The notes below the pieces were generated by a model. That model was not told the origin of the DNA. It ran no database searches and saw only the letters and a program-made list of their open reading frames with translations. 64,000 nucleotides of DNA from Thiothrix sp. GTDB lineage: Bacteria > Pseudomonadota > Gammaproteobacteria > Thiotrichales > Thiotrichaceae. Made by a program: the position numbers and the translations under genes. Numbering within the stretch: position 1 is the first letter of the stretch; each line of letters begins with the position of its first letter. The stretch lies in NCBI GenBank assembly GCA_008015155.1, contig SSFA01000024.1:1-64000 (forward strand), in the 5' to 3' direction. Positions 55,119 through 63,572 of this stretch are shown piece after piece.

Positions 55119-56873
55119 GTGCAAAACCCGACTGGACAGACTTTAGAAACTGCCCCTGTACAAGAGGTATTAAAATCTCATAAAAAACGGCGGGTATGGT
55201 TATGGTTATTACTACTCGGCTTAGGTGCTGGAGGTGCTTATTACTATTTTATTTATCTGCGTGAGCCAGAAGTTATCTTGCCCACCTATCAAACTGCCCA
55301 TTTGGAACAAGGAGATGTGACTGCGACACTTTTAGTCACCGGAACCTTACAGCCTCTTAAACAAGTTGATATTAGTACGGAGATTTCTGGTCAAGTCATG
55401 GAAGTGAAGGTTAGCTCTGGTGCTTCCGTAAAAACGGGGGATGTATTAGCCCGCTTAGACCCTAAACAACAAGAAGATGCGATTGATAAAGCTAAAGCTG
55501 CGCTGATTTCGGCTAAAGCCAATGCAGCCCAATCCCGAACTCAAGTTACTCAAGCCGATGTCAAAATCATTCAAGCCGAAGCGGGTCTCAGACAGGCTCA
55601 AGCGACGATGCGCCAAACGGTCGCCCAAACTGAGCAAGCTGAAACCCAAGTAGCCCAGCAAGGCAATACCATTCAACAAGAACTGGCTAATATAGAAACC
55701 GCACAGTTAGCGATTCAAGAGGCTAAAACTCAGCTCAATCGTTTATTAGCTTTAAAAGCCGAAACCAATGGAAAACTACCTTCAGCCCAAGAACTCGAAA
55801 CGGCTCGGGTCAATCTGCAAAAAGCGCAAAATCAAGAAAAAGTAAATCGCGCTAGCCTGAACTCCGCGCAACAACAAGTCAAAGGTTCATCGGCTAATGT
55901 ACGCTCTTCGCAGGCCAGTCATCAGGCTAATCAAGCTAATTTAGATAGCGTTAAAGCGGCGATTGATAGTGCAAAAGCTGAACGCTTATCGGCTATCGCA
56001 GGTTTAGAATCAGCTGAAGCGAATGTGGCTTCGGCTGAGGCAGCCTTACGCACTGAAACCAATAAGCTCAGTAAAACGACCATCACTTCTCCGCTTGATG
56101 GCGTTGTACTTAAACAGTTGATTGAAACAGGTCAAACCGTCTTTGCTACTGCCTCCACGCCGCCTGTGTTATTTACTTTAATTGACTCACTCCAGCGCAT
56201 GCGTTTACGAGTATTTGTGGATGAGACGAATATTGGCTTAATTACTACCGAGCAGACCGCCACATTTACGGTCGATGCTTGGCCGAAAAATTCTTATAAG
56301 GCCAAAATTACTAGCATAGGAATTAATGCTGAAACCAAAGAAAACATTGTCACCTATCCAGTGGATTTTGAGGTGAATAATGAGGATTTACGCTTAAAAC
56401 CAGGGATGACGGCAACGACCAGTATTGCCCTGCAACAAGTGAAGAATGTTCTAAAAGTACCGAATGCAGCTTTGTATTATGTGCCTAGCGTAATGCCTGC
56501 CCTTGAGAATGAAATTGATAATGAGCCTAAACAAGCCAGCGCACCAGTATCAGCAGAACCAACCGAGCCAACCGCTGTAGATACAACTGATTCCCCCCCA
56601 GATCCGACTACTGATGAGTCTGATGAGAATGCCGATCAAGACTCAGACACCTTGACTTCTCCTAGTGCTGAAGACGAAAACCAAGCACAAATTTGGGTTC
56701 TTAAAGATAAGACACCCTATGCGGTGACCATAAAAAAAGGCCTAACGGATGGAAAATTTACTGAGGTAGCACAAGTGATCAGTGGCGAGTTACCTAAGGA
56801 TGCACACGTGATTGTCGGTGAAGAAGAATTGGAGAGTGAAATTGACCCAGCCGCTGCCCCACCCCTCTTCTAA
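55119..56873 (+). CDS. MacA/HlyD-type periplasmic adaptor of an efflux pump
   Basis: A 584-residue membrane fusion protein. Cytoplasmic start, transmembrane helix at about 26-46, split biotinyl-lipoyl domain around the motif GQVMEVKVSSGASVKTGDVLARLDPK, and a very long coiled-coil hairpin (about 115-325). A beta barrel follows. Residues 461-524 are an Asp/Glu/Pro/Thr-rich insertion after the beta-barrel segment, unusual for MacA. GTG start with AAAGG 8 bases upstream. It overlaps the ATPase gene by 32 bases. Confidence 0.9.
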   Translation: MQNPTGQTLETAPVQEVLKSHKKRRVWLWLLLLGLGAGGAYYYFIYLREPEVILPTYQTAHLEQGDVTATLLVTGTLQPLKQVDISTEISGQVMEVKVSSGASVKTGDVLARLDPKQQEDAIDKAKAALISAKANAAQSRTQVTQADVKIIQAEAGLRQAQATMRQTVAQTEQAETQVAQQGNTIQQELANIETAQLAIQEAKTQLNRLLALKAETNGKLPSAQELETARVNLQKAQNQEKVNRASLNSAQQQVKGSSANVRSSQASHQANQANLDSVKAAIDSAKAERLSAIAGLESAEANVASAEAALRTETNKLSKTTITSPLDGVVLKQLIETGQTVFATASTPPVLFTLIDSLQRMRLRVFVDETNIGLITTEQTATFTVDAWPKNSYKAKITSIGINAETKENIVTYPVDFEVNNEDLRLKPGMTATTSIALQQVKNVLKVPNAALYYVPSVMPALENEIDNEPKQASAPVSAEPTEPTAVDTTDSPPDPTTDESDENADQDSDTLTSPSAEDENQAQIWVLKDKTPYAVTIKKGLTDGKFTEVAQVISGELPKDAHVIVGEEELESEIDPAAAPPLF

Positions 56874-57591
56874 GATTCAAGATCGGCCTATTTTGATTGA
56901 ACTAAAGCGACTGACTAAGGCTTATGGGCAAGGCCAAGCACGCTTTCAAGCACTTAAAGGCATTGATCTCACTATTTACAAAGGTGAGTTTGTAGCCCTG
57001 ATGGGGCCAAGTGGCTCAGGCAAATCAACAGTCATGAATATTCTAGGCTGCTTAGATACTTTGGATACGGGCAGTTATCAATTTAGAGATGTGCAAGTAC
57101 AAACGCTTTCCTATGATGAGCGCTCTTTATTGCGTCGCTATTACTTTGGTTTTATTTTTCAAGGCTTTAACTTATTAGCCCGCACTTCAGCACGTGAAAA
57201 TGTTGAGCTACCTTTGCTGTATCGCGGTATCACTGCAAAACAGCGCCATCTTGCGTCTACTCAAGCCTTAGAACAAGTGGGCTTAAGCAAATGGGCTCAT
57301 CATACACCGGCAGAACTTTCAGGCGGTCAACAACAACGGGTAGCGATTGCCCGCGCCTTAGTCACCAAGCCGCAATTATTATTAGCTGACGAACCTACCG
57401 GTAATCTGGATACGGAGCGCAGCCATGAAATCATGCAATTACTGGTAGAACTTAATCGCCAACAAGACTTAACTATCCTCATGGTAACGCATGAACCCGA
57501 TATGGCGGCCTATGCGCATCGCACGATTCGTTTTGTGGATGGTTTAGTAGCAGCCGAGCACAAAGGAGGTGAACATGGGCATTCTCATTAG
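56842..57591 (+). CDS. ABC transporter ATPase of a MacB-like efflux system
   Basis: A 249-residue ATPase. Walker A is GPSGSGKST, the Q-loop lies in FIFQGFNLLARTS, the signature is LSGGQQQRVAIARAL and Walker B is LLLADEPTGNLD; this is the LolD/MacB class. TTG 56842 has a GGAGAG site 5 bases upstream, inside the adaptor gene. In E. coli MacB this domain is fused to the permease; here it is separate. Confidence 0.9.
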   Translation: MTQPLPHPSSKIQDRPILIELKRLTKAYGQGQARFQALKGIDLTIYKGEFVALMGPSGSGKSTVMNILGCLDTLDTGSYQFRDVQVQTLSYDERSLLRRYYFGFIFQGFNLLARTSARENVELPLLYRGITAKQRHLASTQALEQVGLSKWAHHTPAELSGGQQQRVAIARALVTKPQLLLADEPTGNLDTERSHEIMQLLVELNRQQDLTILMVTHEPDMAAYAHRTIRFVDGLVAAEHKGGEHGHSH

Positions 57592-58756
57592 TAGTAGCCT
57601 CCTAGCGACACGAGAAATTTTCCGCCAACCCTTACGTTCCGCTTTAACGGTATTGGGGATTATTATCGGCGTAGTCGCTGTGATTACGATGGTCACCTTA
57701 GGCAAAGGCTCAACACAAAACATTACTAACGAGATCAAGTCTTTAGGCTTGAATACCTTAGAAATTTATGGAACGACTGGCGTACTTACTCCTACAGACC
57801 TTGATTTAATTAGAGAAAAAATTCGCCGTATTAAACTCATTTCTCCAGAATCATCAGCCAACGCTAAAGTAATTGCTGGCCGCTTCAATACTAAAACTAA
57901 CATCTTGGGCATTACCACTGCATTTTTTCCAGTGAGTAGCTTTGCAGTTAGCAGTGGGCGCACCTTTACAGAGCGCGAAATATACACGGGTGCTCCTTTA
58001 TGTATTATTGGCAAAACGGTACAAAAAAAATTATTTCAAGCTAACCCTCCTATCGGCAATTTAATTCGCATTGATAAATTTCCTTGCCAAGTCATTGGCA
58101 TTCAGAAATCTAAAAAAGTAGGAGGGGGCATGTTTGATGCGGATGACCAGATTTTAATCCCTCTTAAAACATTACAACGGCATATATCAGGACAGCAAAA
58201 TCTAACCCAAATAAGAGTCACCGTTAAAAGTGCACGTTATACTGCGGAAATCAAAGCTGAACTCACTCAATTACTTAGAGAATCACATAAACTAAAACAA
58301 GGGGAGCAAGATGATTTTTATATTAATGATCCCCATGAATTAATTAACTCATTTAGTAAAACGTCGCAGAGTCTAAATCTATTTCTTGCAACAATTGGCT
58401 CAATTAGTTTATTAGTAGGTGGTATTGGGATTATGAATATCATGCTTGCCTCTGTACATGAGCGCACGCGTGAAATTGGCATTCGTCTAGCGATTGGTGC
58501 TTTAAGAAATGAAGTGTTATTACAATTTTTAATCGAAGCGATTTTTCTAGCCTTATTTGGTGGTTTAATTGGCATTATTCTTGCGATTTTCTTATCAATG
58601 GGTATAGGGCACGTCATGGCAATTCCTTATCAATTTGACCCCAAGATTAATTTAATTGCCTTTAATTTTTCCGCACTGATTGGCGTTGTTTTTGGCTATT
58701 TGCCCGCGCGCAAAGCTGCACAACTTGACCCTATTCAAGCGCTACGGCATGAGTAA
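57575..58756 (+). CDS. MacB/FtsX-type ABC permease
   Basis: A 393-residue permease: first transmembrane helix near 20-45, then a large periplasmic domain, then three helices near the C-terminus (from about 275). Conserved segments are RSALTVLGIIIGVVAVI, GIMNIMLASVHERTREIGIRLAIGALRNEVLLQF and FGYLPARKAAQLDPIQALR. The ATG follows a near-perfect AAAGGAGGTGA site 4 bases downstream. It overlaps the ATPase gene by 17 bases. The set TolC-MacA-MacB may export drugs, peptides or lipopeptides. Confidence 0.92.
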   Translation: MGILISSSLLATREIFRQPLRSALTVLGIIIGVVAVITMVTLGKGSTQNITNEIKSLGLNTLEIYGTTGVLTPTDLDLIREKIRRIKLISPESSANAKVIAGRFNTKTNILGITTAFFPVSSFAVSSGRTFTEREIYTGAPLCIIGKTVQKKLFQANPPIGNLIRIDKFPCQVIGIQKSKKVGGGMFDADDQILIPLKTLQRHISGQQNLTQIRVTVKSARYTAEIKAELTQLLRESHKLKQGEQDDFYINDPHELINSFSKTSQSLNLFLATIGSISLLVGGIGIMNIMLASVHERTREIGIRLAIGALRNEVLLQFLIEAIFLALFGGLIGIILAIFLSMGIGHVMAIPYQFDPKINLIAFNFSALIGVVFGYLPARKAAQLDPIQALRHE

Positions 58757-58893
58757 AATAACTCATAGAAGGCGTTTTAGTAGGCTAGTTTTAGCTTGAT
58801 TCACCGCTTACTTGCCCCACTCATCGGTGAATGCAATCTTCTCCTTAGCCGTTTTATCCAACTCAGCTTCCAGCAAAACTGACTTTTTTATCT

Positions 58894-59331
58894 CTACACC
58901 TGCTTCAACAAGACAGTCAGTGAGGCTGGAATGGTTTGCAATGCGTCTTGGCAAGCTAGTTCAGCAGTGATAGTAGCTTCTTTAAATACGTGCTCACCGC
59001 TAGGGGTAAGAGAAGCATAAGCGATACGGGCATCCCGTTGATCACTTTGCCGCTCAATCAAGCCAATTTTTTCTAGTGGTAAGAGTGAGCGTGTTACCGC
59101 TGATGCAGTTAGCCCCATCAATTCAGCCAATTCACTTCGACGCAGCCGTGATAAAGGTGCTTGGCTTAAGTGATATAAAATCGTGAAGTCACTAAAACTC
59201 AAGCCGTGAATACTTGAAAGTTTACTATCCATGCGCCGCAAGTTTTCGGCATAAAGTCGGGTAAGCTGCACACACACCTTAGTAGCCGCTAATCTTTCTG
59301 TGCTTAGTGATTCTTTAGTAGGCTTGATCAT
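58894..59331 (-). CDS. MarR-family regulator (C-terminus possibly frameshifted)
   Basis: A 145-residue winged-helix regulator: HGLSFSDFTILYHLSQAP, then LRRSELAELMGLTASAVTRSLLPLEKIGLIERQSDQRDARI. It converges with the efflux operon and may regulate it. Downstream of the stop, a -1 frame continues with a convincing helical sequence (CLVEAGVEIKK, AELDKTAKEK, ending FTDEWGK) to a TAA at 58808. This may be the original C-terminal helix lost by frameshift. Confidence 0.8.
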   Translation of the reverse strand: MIKPTKESLSTERLAATKVCVQLTRLYAENLRRMDSKLSSIHGLSFSDFTILYHLSQAPLSRLRRSELAELMGLTASAVTRSLLPLEKIGLIERQSDQRDARIAYASLTPSGEHVFKEATITAELACQDALQTIPASLTVLLKQV

Positions 59332-59343
59332 ATTGGCATATCT

Positions 59344-59490
59344 TTAATTCTTGGTCATTGGGGGCTTCAAAAGCTGCATCCATTGATCAATGGAGAAGCA
59401 GATTGCACGTTTCTCTTGCATAAGGCGTTTTGCAAGGGTGGATTTACCCGCATCAAGCGGGTCAAATAGTAGGTGGATAGCAGCAATTAT
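59344..59490 (-). pseudogene. Remnant of a P-loop kinase (AAA_33-like)
   Basis: An open stretch of about 49 codons without a start codon reads IHLLFDPLDAGKSTLAKRL, then EKRAICFSIDQWMQLL, and stops. It keeps a Walker A GKST but the glycine-rich loop is changed (DPLDAGKS). The pattern is that of small P-loop kinases whose 3' end is missing. No coding continuation appears upstream on the minus strand, where a stop (TAA) precedes it. Confidence 0.6.
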
Positions 59491-59647
59491 TTAATTGCAA
59501 TATACTTGATTATGCAAGTATAAAGAAAGTATAAATGAAGTACTAGCCTATCTGCCTCACCCACTTATTCAATACCACCGCCTTGCACCTTGCACCCAAG
59601 CCCGTCAAAATAGTCCGCCTATAAAAATACTAATCTAAGGCTTACAC

Positions 59648-60895
59648 ATGAGCATCAATAATGTACTAGCGCTTTTGATCTCGCTAGCGGCTATCTTCAG
59701 TTATATCAATGCCAAATGGATTAAACTACCAACCACGATTGGGCTATTGCTGATCTCTGTCCTGATGTCACTTGGGTTGCTGCTACTGGGCTACTTCGGT
59801 TTTCATTTAGATGCTCACGCTCAAGCTGTCTTAAGAACCATAGATTTTAATGAAACGCTTATGCAGGGCATGCTGAGTGCTTTATTGTTTGCGGGAGCGT
59901 TGCATGTCAATTTGGAAGATTTAAATCGAGAAAAGTGGGTCGTGACTATTCTTGCCAGCTTCGGCGTGATTGTCTCTACCTTTATTGTGGGGTTCGCGGC
60001 TTACTTAATTCTGCCTTATTTGGGTGTACAACTGCCCTTGATTTATTGCCTGTTGTTTGGGGCTTTAATTGCACCTACCGATCCCATTGCGGTGCTAGGT
60101 ATCTTAAAAAGTGTGGGTGCGCCCAAGTCTTTAGAAACCACGATTGCGGGGGAATCCTTATTTAATGATGGGGTGGCTGTCGTGGTGTTTTTGGTGCTAT
60201 TAGGCTTTGTTGCTAGCGGGAATGGGCATGCACAGGCTGAACTAAGTGTCTTGAGTGTGCTTAAATTATTTGCACAAGAAGCTATTGGTGGCATTGGCTT
60301 TGGTTTAGTCGTGGGTTATATCAGCTACAAAATGCTCGAAAGCATCGACAACTACCAAGTAGAACTACTGATTACGCTCGCTCTAGTATTTGGCGGCTAT
60401 TCCTTAGCGATGGCTTTGCATCTTTCAGGGCCAATCGCGATTGTGGTCGCTGGCTTATTGATTGGCAATACAGGACGTCAACTCGCCATGTCTGACAAAA
60501 CCCGTGAGCATTTAGATATGTTCTGGGAGCTAGTCGATGAAATTTTAAATGCCGTTCTTTTTGTCTTGATTGGCTTGGAATTGCTCATTTTAGTGCTGGA
60601 CAAAAATTACCTTTGGGCGGGCTTAATGATGATTCCAGTCACCTTAGCAGCACGATTTATTTCAGTAGCCATTCCCATTACCCTAATGAAAGCGCGCCGT
60701 AGCTTTAGTCCAAAAGTGATTCAAATTCTGACTTGGGGCGGTTTACGTGGCGGGATTTCAATTGCGCTAGCACTCTCGCTGCCTGCGGGTGCAGAGCGTG
60801 ATGCTATTTTGGTAATCACTTATATCATTGTATTATTTTCAATCATGGTACAGGGTTTAACAGTTAACAAACTGATTCCAAAACCTTCAATCTAA
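59648..60895 (+). CDS. CPA1-family Na+/H+ antiporter (NhaP-like)
   Basis: A 415-residue transporter with about 12 helices. The ion-binding signatures are GALIAPTDPIAVLGILKSVGAPKSLE and IAGESLFNDGVAVVVF, and TWGGLRGGISIALALSLP appears near the C-terminus. It lacks the long cytoplasmic C-terminal domain of some NhaP proteins. It fits the osmotic theme of the window. No operon partner. Confidence 0.93.
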   Translation: MSINNVLALLISLAAIFSYINAKWIKLPTTIGLLLISVLMSLGLLLLGYFGFHLDAHAQAVLRTIDFNETLMQGMLSALLFAGALHVNLEDLNREKWVVTILASFGVIVSTFIVGFAAYLILPYLGVQLPLIYCLLFGALIAPTDPIAVLGILKSVGAPKSLETTIAGESLFNDGVAVVVFLVLLGFVASGNGHAQAELSVLSVLKLFAQEAIGGIGFGLVVGYISYKMLESIDNYQVELLITLALVFGGYSLAMALHLSGPIAIVVAGLLIGNTGRQLAMSDKTREHLDMFWELVDEILNAVLFVLIGLELLILVLDKNYLWAGLMMIPVTLAARFISVAIPITLMKARRSFSPKVIQILTWGGLRGGISIALALSLPAGAERDAILVITYIIVLFSIMVQGLTVNKLIPKPSI

Positions 60896-61082
60896 ATACG
60901 CTCGCTGAGGATGTAGTAGGGGTAATAGAGCAGATATAGGGGAGAAAATCATGGCCAAGTTAATGAAGGGATAGCTACAGGCAAAGTGGCTCAGTAGTAA
61001 GCTATTGCTTATCTGTCTTATTGGTAATATATTGGTATCTTAAAGATCATGATTTTCAATGATGATAGGCGAGGTATCCATC

Positions 61083-61439
61083 ATGAAATATTTAGTCCAA
61101 GGCATTGCACTTGCTTGCCTAGCGCTCTTATCGTCTAGTGTTTATGCCGCTCCTTTACCTTATGGCGAAGTCACTTGCAAGTCAGGCTATGTTTGGCGTG
61201 AAGCGCATACCACGGATTATGTCTGTGTCACCCCTGCGGTGCGCGCCCAAACCAAAGCCGATAATCAACAAGCGAACAATCGGCGCAGTCCAACAGGTGG
61301 CCCTTATGGGCGTGATACCTGTAAATCAGGTTATGTCTGGCGCGATGCTTTTGCGGGTGATCATGTGTGTGTCACTCCAGAAGCACGTGCGCAAGCGGCT
61401 GATGATAATGCCCATGCGGAAGAACGTTTTGTGCGCTGA
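61083..61439 (+). CDS. Secreted two-repeat protein, function unknown
   Basis: A 118-residue secreted protein with signal peptide (LVQGIALACLALLSSSVYAA). The mature part is a duplication: YGEVTCKSGYVWREAHTTD with VCVTPAVRAQ, then YGRDTCKSGYVWRDAFAGD with VCVTPEARAQ. Each unit has two cysteines, likely a disulfide. Similar CKSGYVWR units are found in secreted bacterial proteins of unknown role. ATG 61083 follows a GAGG site. Confidence 0.8.
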   Translation: MKYLVQGIALACLALLSSSVYAAPLPYGEVTCKSGYVWREAHTTDYVCVTPAVRAQTKADNQQANNRRSPTGGPYGRDTCKSGYVWRDAFAGDHVCVTPEARAQAADDNAHAEERFVR

Positions 61440-61460
61440 TGTCTAAGCTCTTAGTGCTTT

Positions 61461-62441
61461 TCAAGGTTGATGCTCTACTGTTATGACCACATTGCCCTTC
61501 TTGCGCCCTGTGTCCACATAACGGTGAGCCTCAACCATTTGCTCAAATGGATAAATTCGATCAATCACGGGTTTGAAACTGCCTATCTCAGCCAAGTTTG
61601 CCAGTAATTGCAAATCCTCCAAGCGCTCAGCAGCAGGCCCTGCAATGATTTTCTTATGGCTGGTGATTGCAACCCAAGGGATCGGAAGCATGTCAGGTAA
61701 GCGTGCTAGCACCAAAAGCAAACGCCCGTGCGCTGTCAATGAGTGTTTGCTGCGAGAAAATGGGGCAGTGCCTGCAATATCCATAATGACATCATAAGTA
61801 TGACCATTGCGCGCAAAATCCTCTTGGGTATAGTCGATAATATGATTAGCCCCTAGAGACCGTACTAGCTCTACATTGCCTGTACTACAGACAGCCGTTA
61901 TCTCAGCACCGAAGTGTTTAGCCAATTGTATCGCCGCTGTGCCCACGCTGCCTGATGCTCCATTAATGAGCACATGCTCCCCACGACGCAGCTTAGCTCT
62001 TCTGAAAAAATCCAAGACAGTTGTTCCACCAAAAGAGAGTGATGCTGCTTCTGCATCACTCAAATTCTTTGGCTTTAGCAATACAGTTCCCTCTTCAGGC
62101 ATGCATTTATACTGCGCATAACAACCCATCTTGATACCGCTAAATGCAAAAACGCGATCACCAACTTTGAATTTGCTAACAGTTTTACCTACAGCTTCGA
62201 CTTCACCAGCTAGTTCTGATCCTAAAATAGGTTGCTTGGGTGCTGAGATACCTGTCACCAAACGCACAATGAGCCTAAAACCGGTCGGGACATCGAGACT
62301 ACGCATTCTCCAATCCCCTGAGGTTACGGTCGTTGCATGAATTTTTATCAGTATCTCATTATCTTTAGGAGTGGGTTTTTCTACCTCCTTCAGTTGAAGT
62401 ACCTCAGGTGCACCATAACGCTCATAAACAATAGCTTTCAT
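61461..62441 (-). CDS. Zinc-independent MDR-family NAD(P)-dependent oxidoreductase (quinone reductase-like)
   Basis: A 326-residue medium-chain reductase. The N-terminus is AIVYERYGAPEVLQLKEVEKP; the NAD(P) Rossmann motif is GEHVLINGASGSVGTAAIQLAKHFGAEITAVCST. No zinc-binding cysteine pattern is apparent, so it fits the NADPH:quinone reductase-like group. Substrate unknown. The upstream LysR gene is on the same strand and lies 92 bases away. Confidence 0.88.
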   Translation of the reverse strand: MKAIVYERYGAPEVLQLKEVEKPTPKDNEILIKIHATTVTSGDWRMRSLDVPTGFRLIVRLVTGISAPKQPILGSELAGEVEAVGKTVSKFKVGDRVFAFSGIKMGCYAQYKCMPEEGTVLLKPKNLSDAEAASLSFGGTTVLDFFRRAKLRRGEHVLINGASGSVGTAAIQLAKHFGAEITAVCSTGNVELVRSLGANHIIDYTQEDFARNGHTYDVIMDIAGTAPFSRSKHSLTAHGRLLLVLARLPDMLPIPWVAITSHKKIIAGPAAERLEDLQLLANLAEIGSFKPVIDRIYPFEQMVEAHRYVDTGRKKGNVVITVEHQP

Positions 62442-62533
62442 AATTTACGCTCCTCGTTTCCTCGCTTGATAGTTGTGGACTCTGTCACCACCTGTTGAGC
62501 AGCACAGATTGGATCTACTTCAAGAGTAGGTGC

Positions 62534-63457
62534 TCAGTGGCTGACCTGCCATTGTTTCAAACGCGGCTGCACTAAACCGCTCAGCCAAGTCATAAACACC
62601 TGCACGCGCTGCGGCAAATGGCGTCGGTTTGGATACAATAAGTGCACGGGCATGGGTGCAGGTCGATATTCGGCTAAGACTTCGATGAGCTGTCTCTCAG
62701 CGAGCAGGTCTTGCACACCCACGGCGGGAATTTGGATTAGCCCCAACCCAGCTAAACAAGCACTCACATAAGCTGATGAATTATTCACCGTTATCGCGCC
62801 CGTCATGGCTAGCCTTTGCAAGCTATGATCGCGAGGGTCTTGATATTCAAAGCCTCCCGAACGCTCACCCAACACCGACACATAATGTACCAAGCGATGT
62901 TGCGCTAACTCGGCTAAATTTTGGGGTTGACCAAAGCGCGCAAGATAGCTCGGACTTGCGCAATTAATCATTTGATATTCGCCCAAATAGCGTGCAATTA
63001 AGCTCGAATCGCTTAGCTCACCGGCTCGCAACACGCAATCAAAACCTTCGCGTACAATGTCCACCAGCCGATCTGTGCTGCTGAGTTCCAATTCTAGTTC
63101 GGGATGCGCTTGCAGAAATGTGGGCAACTGCGGAATTACCAAGTCCCGCGCCACCGCTAAGGGCATATCCACCCGCAAACGCCCGCGTAAGGCGCTAGGT
63201 TCTTGGCGAAACAAGCCTTGTAAATCGTCCATATCTGCCAATAAATCTTTGCTGCGCTCATAAAAGACTTGTCCGTCTTGAGTGAGTTGCACTTTGCGCG
63301 TGGTGCGGTGGAATAAGCGTGTGCCTAATAATTCCTCTAGTTGTTGTATGGATAATGAGACACTGGCTTTGGGAACACCTAAACTCATCGCAGCTGCCGT
63401 GAAACCGCCTAATTCCGCAACTTGCATAAACACTTTCATGGCTTCGAGCTGATTCAT
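62534..63457 (-). CDS. LysR-family transcriptional regulator
   Basis: A 307-residue regulator with an N-terminal winged HTH (LGGFTAAAMSLGVPKASVSLSIQQLEELLGTRLFHRTTRKVQLT) and a C-terminal effector-binding domain. It is divergent from an SDR gene at 63573, as expected for a LysR that controls its neighbour. I chose ATG 63457 (MNQLEAMKVF) over an ATG 21 bases upstream. Confidence 0.92.
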   Translation of the reverse strand: MNQLEAMKVFMQVAELGGFTAAAMSLGVPKASVSLSIQQLEELLGTRLFHRTTRKVQLTQDGQVFYERSKDLLADMDDLQGLFRQEPSALRGRLRVDMPLAVARDLVIPQLPTFLQAHPELELELSSTDRLVDIVREGFDCVLRAGELSDSSLIARYLGEYQMINCASPSYLARFGQPQNLAELAQHRLVHYVSVLGERSGGFEYQDPRDHSLQRLAMTGAITVNNSSAYVSACLAGLGLIQIPAVGVQDLLAERQLIEVLAEYRPAPMPVHLLYPNRRHLPQRVQVFMTWLSGLVQPRLKQWQVSH

Positions 63458-63572
63458 GTTGAAGGCTTCATTGTTCATATAATGTGAACAGTATAATCAG
63501 AATTAGCCGGTTTATGTGCTTTTAAATTAGCAATACACTGCACCCATTGATTGATCATTAAGAGAGATGTCC

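Noticed and set aside
57190..57215. CACGTGAAA stretch resembling half of a parS site (TGTTTCACGTGAAACA)
   Set aside because: Only one half matches and it is inside the ATPase coding sequence. Several other CACGTG sites in the window have even weaker flanks, so no parS is claimed.
60951..60974. Seven-codon open frame with a GGGGAGAAAATC-like ribosome binding site (MAKLMKG)
   Set aside because: Too short to support as a gene or leader peptide; no regulated gene with matching codons follows.
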